A stretch of DNA of 27,050 bases, from contig CALBST010000070.1 of NCBI GenBank assembly GCA_937967425.1, forward strand, positions 1-27,050, read 5' to 3'. The translations under genes and the position numbers were made by a program. This document shows positions 20,889 to 27,050 of the stretch, piece after piece (the first letter of the stretch is position 1; each line of letters opens with the position of its first letter). Under the pieces are notes generated by a model. That model had not been told where the DNA came from. It did not search any database and was given only the letters and a program-made list of their open reading frames with translations. The DNA is from an uncultured Caulobacteraceae bacterium (GTDB lineage: Bacteria > Pseudomonadota > Alphaproteobacteria > Caulobacterales > TH1-2).

Positions 20889-22217
20889 ATGACTATTGAT
20901 TCGCTTCCTGACACGATCCGCGCCCAGGCCTGGGGCAGCACCCAGAGCGTTGAGGAAGTCGTCGCGAACGTGCGCGCGGCGACGTGGTCGCGGACGGGAT
21001 TCACCGGCGTGATGGCGCTGCTATCGCTCGGCATGATGCCGGCATGGCTAGCGGCGGCCTGGTTCGGCTTCATCGCGGCGTGGGAAGTAGCTGTGCGGCC
21101 GTTTCTCGAAGACCGGCTCGCCTTGCCGGCGGCAAAGCGTTCGGAGCAACGGGGGTTCGGATGGCTGGCCGCGATCAACTTCGTCGGCGCGGTGGCCTAT
21201 ACCGCCTACCCGGTAGCCGTATGGGCGACGGGCGCGCCTGTCGGCATGGTGCTCGCAACCGCGTGGATTTGCGGCTCAGCCAATCACTTGTTCGTCTATT
21301 TCTCCGCCAACCGGTGGCTGTTGCTCTCGTGCGCTGGGCCACTGGTGGTGATGGCGTTGAGCGCGCCGCTGGTGACGGGCGGTTTGAGCTTGGAAGCGGG
21401 CATCGGCGTTTCGACGCTTGGCGCTTTGATGCTGGCGGCGTGCATGTTCGGCCTCGATCGGCAAGTGCTGCTCGGCAATCTCGCAAGGCACGCGACGGCG
21501 CGCGCTTCGGCTGAACAGGCGAATGCGGCGAAGTCGCAATTCCTGGCGACGATGAGTCATGAGCTTCGCACGCCGCTCAACGCGGTCATTGGCTATGCCG
21601 AGCTCATCGAAGAGGAAGCGGAGAAAGGGCCGATCGCGGAAGACGCGACGAAGATCAGATCGTCAGCACGCCAGCTCTTGGGCGTGATCGATACGATCCT
21701 CGATCTTTCGCGACTGGAAACCGGACAGATCGAACTTCGGCGCGAGCGCGGCTTGGTGTCGGCGGTGCTGCAGGAATTGCGCGAGGCCGCCGCGCCGATC
21801 GCGATGGCGGGCAACAACAAGCTGATCATCACCAGCGTCGAGGACCTGGGCGAAGCGGAAATCGATCACATGCGGCTGCATCAAAGCTTGATGCAGCTTG
21901 TTTCAAACGCGGCGAAGTTCACGCGTGACGGCGAGATCCGCATCGGCGCGCGGCGTGAGGCGTTCGGCTCGAAGGAGCGCTTGGTATTTAGCGTGAGCGA
22001 CACCGGCGCCGGCATCGCACTGGAGGACCAGACCCGTATTTTTGAGCCGTTCGTGCAGGGCGACAGCGGCGCCGCGCGGCGTGCGGAAGGCACAGGGCTG
22101 GGGCTCACACTGGTGCGTCGTCTGGCGCGGCTCATGGGCGGCGATGTGCGGTGCGAAAGCGCGCCAGGCCACGGCTCGACGTTTACGCTCTGGATCGATG
22201 CCGGCGCGTCGAACTGA
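20889..22217 (+). CDS. Membrane sensor histidine kinase (orphan)
   Basis: A 442-residue kinase. The N-terminal 190 residues contain about six hydrophobic segments (for example GFTGVMALLSLGMMPAWLAA, LVVMALSAPLVTGGLSL, VSTLGALMLAACMFGL) and no large periplasmic loop, so sensing is probably within the membrane. A short coiled linker follows (ATARASAEQANAAKS), then the HisKA H-box FLATMSHELRTPLNAVIGYAE with phospho-acceptor His224. The ATPase domain has the N-box LVSNAAKF, G1 DTGAGI, F-box FEPF and G2 GTGLGL. The ATG at 20889 was chosen; a GTG extension to 20784 crosses the upstream terminator. No response regulator is adjacent, so the partner lies elsewhere. Confidence 0.93.
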   Translation: MTIDSLPDTIRAQAWGSTQSVEEVVANVRAATWSRTGFTGVMALLSLGMMPAWLAAAWFGFIAAWEVAVRPFLEDRLALPAAKRSEQRGFGWLAAINFVGAVAYTAYPVAVWATGAPVGMVLATAWICGSANHLFVYFSANRWLLLSCAGPLVVMALSAPLVTGGLSLEAGIGVSTLGALMLAACMFGLDRQVLLGNLARHATARASAEQANAAKSQFLATMSHELRTPLNAVIGYAELIEEEAEKGPIAEDATKIRSSARQLLGVIDTILDLSRLETGQIELRRERGLVSAVLQELREAAAPIAMAGNNKLIITSVEDLGEAEIDHMRLHQSLMQLVSNAAKFTRDGEIRIGARREAFGSKERLVFSVSDTGAGIALEDQTRIFEPFVQGDSGAARRAEGTGLGLTLVRRLARLMGGDVRCESAPGHGSTFTLWIDAGASN

Positions 22218-22307
22218 AGCTTTTTCGACCAGCCGTGCGTCTAAAGGCGGAGGCGTCCGCATCTGTGTCAGCAATAGGGCAAACGTCCCTAGGCTATGGA
22301 GCTGACA

Positions 22308-22709
22308 ATGGACGCCGATATCTTTGTACCGTTTGTGTTTTTTGGATTTCTCGCCGCGATTATTCTGGTGCCGACCCTGGCTAAGGAGCGCACCAAGCGC
22401 TCGGCGCATGACCTCGTTTCCAACGCCCTCTCGCGCGGCCAGAACCTCGATCCCGCGCTGGTTCAGCAACTGACCCAAAACATGCTCGATGAAGGCGACC
22501 GCGCCCGCAAAAGCCTCGGCAACGCGGTGATCCTCCTGGCCCTCACCGGCGGCTTCATCGCGGCGGGCTACATCATGGACGGCTTCGATCCCGGCGGCGA
22601 CGCGCGCCACGGCATGTGGATCCCGGCTGTGATCCTGGGCTCCGTCGGCGTTGCTTTCCTTCTGCTGGCGATTATCGACTACGCCTCCAAGCGGCGTTCG
22701 GCGGGCTAA
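22308..22709 (+). CDS. Small membrane protein (DUF6249-like)
   Basis: A 133-residue protein with an N-terminal membrane helix (FVPFVFFGFLAAIILVPTLA). A polar stretch follows (RSAHDLVSNALSRGQNLDPALVQQL), then two further helices (LGNAVILLALTGGFIAAGYI and WIPAVILGSVGVAFLLLAII). The order helix, 'G..L.P.LV' helix, then a Gly-rich helical pair fits the DUF6249-type family of unknown function; this is a moderate-confidence call. The start was set at the ATG at 22308, which has GGAG 5 nt upstream; an ATG at 22296 is four codons earlier with a poor site. A strong terminator follows. Confidence 0.7.
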   Translation: MDADIFVPFVFFGFLAAIILVPTLAKERTKRSAHDLVSNALSRGQNLDPALVQQLTQNMLDEGDRARKSLGNAVILLALTGGFIAAGYIMDGFDPGGDARHGMWIPAVILGSVGVAFLLLAIIDYASKRRSAG

Positions 22710-22729
22710 CGCCTCCTAGACCGGACAAG

Positions 22730-22770
22730 GAGCCGGCCAGAGACCTCCCGGTCTCTGGCCGGCTCGCTTT
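22730..22770 (+). terminator. Strong intrinsic terminator
   Basis: A perfect 16-bp stem, GAGCCGGCCAGAGACC paired with its complement around a TCCC loop, is followed by GCTTTT. It isolates the small membrane protein gene from the TonB receptor gene. Confidence 0.88.
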
Positions 22771-22796
22771 TGAGGCTCGTGCGACTCTCCTGCACT

Positions 22797-22811
22797 TGCG
22801 AATAACTCGCA
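22797..22811. promoter_or_regulatory. Fur-box-like palindrome upstream of the siderophore receptor
   Basis: TGCGA-ATAAC-TCGCA is a 15-bp palindrome with perfect 5-bp arms and an A/T-rich centre, 42 nt before the receptor start. It resembles alphaproteobacterial Fur sites of the TGC-N9-GCA type. Iron control of this receptor is expected for the family, so the site is a reasonable candidate. Confidence 0.5.
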
Positions 22812-22853
22812 GAGCATTATTGCTAGCGCCTCGCAAGAACAGAGGCGGGGACG

Positions 22854-24941
22854 ATGCGACAGCAGGGATTGGGGATTGCACGGGCGCTCGTGCTGACGAC
22901 GACGATGTTGACTGGTGTTGGCTTCGCCGTGCCGGCGTTCGGCCAGCAGATTGATGAGCAAGATCCGATCACCGTTGTCGGCCGCCGTCCAGCTTACACA
23001 GAAGACGCGACCGCAACCGCCACGCGCACCGACACCGCGCTGCGCGACGTGCCGCAGTCGGTCTCGGTAATCACCAATGACCTGATCGAAGATCAGGGTA
23101 TGCGCTCGATGGCCGACGTGGTGCGCTATGTGCCGGGCGTCTCGATGGGGCAAGGCGAAGGCCATCGCGATGCGCCCACTCTGCGCGGCAACAGCTCAAC
23201 GGCGGACTTCTTCGTCGATGGCGTCCGCGACGACGTTCAATACTACCGAGACCTCTACAACGCCGAGCGGGTCGAAGTGCTGAAAGGGCCGAACGCCATG
23301 ATCTTCGGTCGCGGCGGCGGCGGCGGCGTCATCAATCGAGTCACAGAATGGGCCGGATGGGTTCCATACCGCGAGCTTTCGCTCACGGCGGGTTCATACG
23401 ATCAGCTGCGCGGCGCGGCGGATCTGGGCTTTGTGTTGAACGACGACACGGCGCTGCGGCTCAATGCGTTCTATGAGGATTCCGATTCCTATCGCGACTT
23501 CGTCAACGTCGAACGCTGGGGCGTGAACCCGACATCGGCGTTCCGCTTGGGGACGAACACAGAGCTGCGCGTAGGCTACGAGCATTTTGTCGATGACCGC
23601 GTTGTTGATCGCGGCGTGCCTTCTCAGAATGGCCGCCCTTGGAGCGGCAGCCGCGAAGCGTTCTTCGGCAATCCGGACGTGAGCTATGCCGAAGCGGAAG
23701 TCGATGCGCTCTCGGCATTTCTGGATCATGATTTCTCGGACACGCTAACGATCCGCAACCGCACGCAATACGCCGACTATTACAAGTTCTATCAGAACAT
23801 CCACGCCAACTCGGCCGTGGACGGTTCGGGGAACGTAGCGTTGCAGGGCTACAATAGCACGACCGAGCGTCAGAATTTCTTCAACCAGACAGACCTTATC
23901 TGGCGCACGAGCACGGGCAGCTTGAGCCACACCATCCTCGCGGGGTTCGAGTTCGGCAGCCAGCAGACCGACAATACCCGGTCGCCGAATTTCACTGGCT
24001 TGCCGACCGTCAATGTCAGCGCGCCGACGACGACAGCTTTGGGCGTCATCCCAGCGCCGCTGCAGACGGATAATCACGTCGAAGCCAACGTCGCAGCGAT
24101 CTATCTCCAAGATCAGATAGAACTTTCGGATCAGTGGCAAATCATCGCCGGCGCGCGCTTTGACCGTTTCGATCTCGACTTCGACGATCGCCGCGCCGCG
24201 AATGCCGATTTCAGCCGTGACGACGATCTGGTCTCACCGCGCCTCGGCGTCATCTATCGGCCAGTCCAGCCGGTCTCGATCTATGCGAGCTACAGCGTTT
24301 CGTACCTGCCGCAATCGGGCGACCAGTTTGCGTCGCTCGACGCAACCAGCGCGGCGCTCGAGCCGGAAGAGTTCGAGAACCTCGAACTTGGCGTCAAATG
24401 GGACATCACACGGGCGCTCGCGCTGACGGCGGCCATCTATCAACTTGATCGCAGCAATACGCGCGCGATCGAGTCCGGCACGGGCAACACGGTGCTCACC
24501 GGCGAACAGCGCAGCGAAGGGTTTGAGATCGGCCTCGCAGGTTCGATGACGGATCGCTGGCAGATTGCGGGCGGCTATTCGTACCAGAACGTCGAGATCA
24601 CCAGCACGACAACCGCCGCCCCTGCTGGACGCGTCGTACCGCTGACGCCGGAACATACGTTCGCGCTCTGGAACAATTTTCGCCTGACGCCACGCTTCGG
24701 GGCCGGTGTTGGCGTCACCCATCAGACGGAATCGTTCACGACGATCTCCAACGCGGTGACGCTGCCAGAGTTCACGCGCGTGGATGTCGCCCTCTTCTTC
24801 GCCCTGACAGACCAGGTCGAGGCCCAGCTCAACATCGAAAACCTGTTCGATGAGGAATACTGGGCGACGGCGCACAACGACAACAACATCACGCCAGGCT
24901 CGCCGACGGCGGCGCGGTTCACGCTGCGCACACGTTTCTGA
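22854..24941 (+). CDS. TonB-dependent siderophore receptor
   Basis: A 695-residue outer-membrane receptor for ferric siderophores, of the catecholate/FhuA-like group. It has a signal peptide of about 30 residues (ARALVLTTTMLTGVGFAVPA, then FGQ) and a TonB-box-like ITVVG (39-43). The plug domain has LRDVPQSVSVITNDLIEDQG, YVPGVSMGQGEG, TLRGNSSTADFFVDGVRDD and RVEVLKGPNAMIFGRGGGGG. The beta-barrel extends to a C-terminal TLRTRF with the terminal aromatic residue used for barrel assembly. NIENLFDEEYWA near the end is the standard final motif. The family length of about 700 is met. Energised uptake through TonB-ExbBD is assumed. No siderophore synthesis or reductase genes lie nearby. GGCGGGGACG precedes the ATG. 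Confidence 0.95.
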   Translation: MRQQGLGIARALVLTTTMLTGVGFAVPAFGQQIDEQDPITVVGRRPAYTEDATATATRTDTALRDVPQSVSVITNDLIEDQGMRSMADVVRYVPGVSMGQGEGHRDAPTLRGNSSTADFFVDGVRDDVQYYRDLYNAERVEVLKGPNAMIFGRGGGGGVINRVTEWAGWVPYRELSLTAGSYDQLRGAADLGFVLNDDTALRLNAFYEDSDSYRDFVNVERWGVNPTSAFRLGTNTELRVGYEHFVDDRVVDRGVPSQNGRPWSGSREAFFGNPDVSYAEAEVDALSAFLDHDFSDTLTIRNRTQYADYYKFYQNIHANSAVDGSGNVALQGYNSTTERQNFFNQTDLIWRTSTGSLSHTILAGFEFGSQQTDNTRSPNFTGLPTVNVSAPTTTALGVIPAPLQTDNHVEANVAAIYLQDQIELSDQWQIIAGARFDRFDLDFDDRRAANADFSRDDDLVSPRLGVIYRPVQPVSIYASYSVSYLPQSGDQFASLDATSAALEPEEFENLELGVKWDITRALALTAAIYQLDRSNTRAIESGTGNTVLTGEQRSEGFEIGLAGSMTDRWQIAGGYSYQNVEITSTTTAAPAGRVVPLTPEHTFALWNNFRLTPRFGAGVGVTHQTESFTTISNAVTLPEFTRVDVALFFALTDQVEAQLNIENLFDEEYWATAHNDNNITPGSPTAARFTLRTRF

Positions 24942-25034
24942 GAGCCTGACCACCAAATCTCCGCATTTCCGCGCCGCTCATGCCTTGGCGGACGGCTTTG
25001 ATGGCAGTTAGCGTTGCTGACTGCGGGGAGCGGA

Positions 25035-26186
25035 ATGGCGGACTTTAAGGCATGGGTGGTGGTGGCGGCGCTGGCGCTCAGCGGCTGCACGGCCGCGCGC
25101 GCCGATGCACCGGCGGAAACCGCGCAGGCGACAGGCTGGGTTCAGGTCACACCGCCGCCGACGCGGCTTGACGGCCGGCTCTACCAGGCGACGTGCTCGG
25201 AGGCGGCGGGGACGGACCCCGCCTACCGGTTCTGGTTTCGGCGCGGCACAGCCGATGGTCTCGTCATCTTCTTCGATGGCGGCGGCGCCTGCTGGGACGA
25301 CATCACCTGCGCGATCCCACGGCGGCGTGAAGCAGAACGCGACGATGACGGCTTCTACAAAGCTGAGCTGATCCCCACCGACACCCCCGACCGGTTCAAC
25401 GGCATTTTCGATCTCAGCAATCCACGCAATCCGGTGCGCGATTGGAGCTTCGTTTATGTGCCCTATTGCACGGGTGATGTGCACTCGGGCTCGAACACGG
25501 CGACCTACACCGATCCCGATACGGGCGCGCCCTATCGCATCGAGCATCGCGGCGCCGACAATTTCCGCGTCGTGTTGAACTGGATGAAGGATAACTTCTC
25601 GCAGCCGCAGCGCATTCTGGTGGCGGGATCGAGCGCGGGCGCGTACGGCGCCTCGACGCATTACGCGCGCATTCGCGCCGCGTTCCCGCGCGGGCAAGCA
25701 CTGATGTTCGGCGACGCCGGCCAGGGCGTGATGACGCAAGCGTTTCTGGATCAACGCAATACGAGTTGGCGTTTTGCGTTGCCGCGCGAAGTGTTCTCGC
25801 GAAACACGCGTCTAACACCAGACACCGACATCGTAGCGCGGCTGGCGGCGCGCTATCCGCGTGACCGCTTCGCGCAATACACGACCGCCCACGACATCAC
25901 CCAATCCAGCTTCTACGCGCTGATGGGCGCCGAGAACGCCTGCATGGCGTGGACGAGCGCGATGGTGACGGATTTGGAGGAGCGTCAGCGCGCGGACAAT
26001 TTCCGCTCCTATCTCGCCTCCGGCGAAACCCATTCAATACTGCGAACGCCGCGCTTCTACACCGAGCAGAGCGGCGGCGCGCCGCTGGCGGAGTGGCTGG
26101 CTGCGGCGCTGAGCGCAGACGGTGCGGGCTGGGAGAACCGCGCCTGCCAGGACTGCATGGTGCGCCCGACGCGGTGTGCGTATTAG
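25035..26186 (+). CDS. NOTUM/pectin-acetylesterase-family lipoprotein hydrolase
   Basis: A 383-residue secreted alpha/beta-hydrolase. The signal peptide ends in the lipobox LSGC (Cys18), so it is probably membrane-anchored. FFDGGGACWDD (Asp81-Trp87 region) is the family's oxyanion-side motif, and GSSAGAYG carries nucleophile Ser200. FGDAGQG (with a candidate acid) and SGETHSIL (candidate His) would complete the triad. Six or more further cysteines (CSE, CAIP, CTGD, ACMAW, CQDC, TRC) suggest disulphides, as in plant pectin acetylesterases and animal NOTUM. In this superfamily substrates are acetylated polysaccharides or O-acylated proteins; the bacterial substrate is unknown. The ATG at 25035 follows GGGGAGCG; an upstream start at 25014 would lengthen the signal peptide oddly. 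Confidence 0.88.
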   Translation: MADFKAWVVVAALALSGCTAARADAPAETAQATGWVQVTPPPTRLDGRLYQATCSEAAGTDPAYRFWFRRGTADGLVIFFDGGGACWDDITCAIPRRREAERDDDGFYKAELIPTDTPDRFNGIFDLSNPRNPVRDWSFVYVPYCTGDVHSGSNTATYTDPDTGAPYRIEHRGADNFRVVLNWMKDNFSQPQRILVAGSSAGAYGASTHYARIRAAFPRGQALMFGDAGQGVMTQAFLDQRNTSWRFALPREVFSRNTRLTPDTDIVARLAARYPRDRFAQYTTAHDITQSSFYALMGAENACMAWTSAMVTDLEERQRADNFRSYLASGETHSILRTPRFYTEQSGGAPLAEWLAAALSADGAGWENRACQDCMVRPTRCAY

Positions 26187-26307
26187 AGCGGCGCGCTTTT
26201 CGCCTGTCGGGTGAAACTGCGGCGCTTTCGTTCGAGTTTTATTGACCTGTCACGCCTTTGGCGCAGTGCTTGCGAGCGCGAAGCACGCAGAAGCGCGGGC
26301 GGTTAAT

Positions 26308-27050
26308 ATGGAACTTCGTCAGGATTATAAGGCGATCGAGGCGCACTATCGCGCCCGCCGTACGCCGGACCGGATCATCGCGCACTACACGCTCGAGCGC
26401 CAACTTGCCGACGAACTGCGTAACTCCAACAAAGCGGAGCGCGACGCGGGTCTCTACCAGACCGCCTACACGCGTTTGCTCGACGGCCTGCCCGATCACC
26501 CGCGCAAGACACTTCCGAAGGATATGGCCGGCGAAATGGGCGCCTATGCCAAGCGCCAGGCCGGCATGCTGGCGCGCGAGCTGAAGCCGGACGACGTGTT
26601 CGTCGAGCTTGGCGGCGGCGACGGGGCGGTCACGCTCGGTGTTGCGCCGCATGTGGCGAAAGCGATCGTGATTGAAGTCAGCGATGCATTGGCGCCGCAG
26701 GACGCGCCGGCGAACTTTGAGTTTCTGCTGACCAAGGGCGTGACGCTGCCGCTGCCGAGCGAGAGCGTCTCGTTCGTGTACTCGAACCAGCTGATGGAGC
26801 ACCTGCACCCGGACGATGCGTTCGAGCAGATGCAGGAAGTGGTGCGGGTGCTGAAGCCGGGCGGGCGCTATCTCTGCCGCACGCCCAGCCGCTACTCAGG
26901 GCCGCATGACGTCTCGATGTTCTTTTCCGACGTCGCCCAGGGCATGCACTTGAAGGAATATTCCTACAAGGAATTGCGCGCGCTCATGCGCAAGGCGGGT
27001 TTTGGACGCACCAGCATTTGGATTGCGCCGCGCGCGTACCGGGCGTTCAC
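26308..27050 (+). CDS. SAM-dependent methyltransferase (3' end cut by the window)
   Basis: A reading frame of 247 codons that stays open to the end of the window. The N-terminal 75 residues are helical and charged (MELRQDYKAIEAHYRARRTP). A class I methyltransferase domain follows: motif I VFVELGGGDGAV (about 98-109), an acidic residue after the second strand (IVIEVSD), LPLPSESVSFVYSNQLMEHL as the motif II/III region, and VVRVLKPGGRYLCRTPS, the canonical post-strand loop. The pattern is that of the 'methyltransferase type 11' group; the substrate cannot be read. The ATG at 26308 has only a weak ribosome site. No operon partner is visible in the window. Confidence 0.85.
   Translation, partial: MELRQDYKAIEAHYRARRTPDRIIAHYTLERQLADELRNSNKAERDAGLYQTAYTRLLDGLPDHPRKTLPKDMAGEMGAYAKRQAGMLARELKPDDVFVELGGGDGAVTLGVAPHVAKAIVIEVSDALAPQDAPANFEFLLTKGVTLPLPSESVSFVYSNQLMEHLHPDDAFEQMQEVVRVLKPGGRYLCRTPSRYSGPHDVSMFFSDVAQGMHLKEYSYKELRALMRKAGFGRTSIWIAPRAYRAF

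Noticed and set aside
1..27050. CRISPR arrays, insertion sequences, integrases or phage modules
   Set aside because: No regularly spaced repeats, transposase or integrase motifs, or structural phage genes were seen. The lone lysozyme-like gene has a membrane tail and no phage neighbours.

Overview
The window reads as GC-rich chromosomal DNA from an alphaproteobacterium. A Caulobacterales/Hyphomonadaceae-like bacterium is the best guess. This rests on gene content (catecholate-type TonB receptor, several glutathione transferases, GH24 lysozyme-like protein with a membrane tail, FliN-like protein, MgtE) and on the codon style, not on a marker gene. No phage, transposase, integrase or CRISPR array was seen, so this is mostly core-like chromosome with some accessory flavour.

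Region 1 (1-2322): a truncated membrane-anchored SRPBCC-type protein diverges from a two-gene tryptophan catabolic operon, tryptophan 2,3-dioxygenase and a kynureninase-like PLP enzyme, joined by an ATGA overlap. A palindromic REP-like doublet (2331-2452) follows.

Region 2 (2462-8529, minus strand): one long, tightly coupled operon. It runs from a dual-TIR membrane protein through an enoyl-CoA hydratase of the LiuC type, a small unknown protein, a zinc-ribbon DUF3667 membrane protein, a small membrane protein, a sterol-desaturase-type hydroxylase and a PaiB-like FMN protein to a DUF1489 protein. Nearly every junction is an overlap or abuts.

Region 3 (8639-12139, plus strand): a bacterial homologue of neuropathy target esterase (cyclic-nucleotide-binding domain, NTE-like middle, patatin). 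It is followed by three tandem lipoproteins that share one four-cysteine pattern and are linked by ATGA overlaps.

Region 4 (12140-12514): an orphan RNA cassette. It has a 22-codon reading frame behind a 14-nt Shine-Dalgarno sequence that exactly matches the complement of the usual 16S 3' tail, then an internal copy of that rRNA tail, repeated pairing segments and a strong intrinsic terminator. No gene follows on the same strand. This is the most unusual item in the window.

Region 5 (12515-18678): a GH24 lysozyme-like membrane protein and MgtE on the minus strand; a GST-DoxX-GST cluster on the plus strand; and a TetR regulator diverging from a short-chain dehydrogenase, with two palindromic operators over the shared promoter.

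Region 6 (18727-20820): tRNA-Leu(GAG), a secreted small protein, a FliN-like SpoA-domain protein, lipoyl(octanoyl) transferase LipB, and a small ORF bracketed by a hairpin over its ribosome-binding site and a terminator.

Region 7 (20889-27050): an orphan membrane histidine kinase, a small membrane protein, a TonB-dependent siderophore receptor behind a Fur-box-like palindrome, a NOTUM/pectin-acetylesterase-type lipoprotein, and a methyltransferase cut by the window end.
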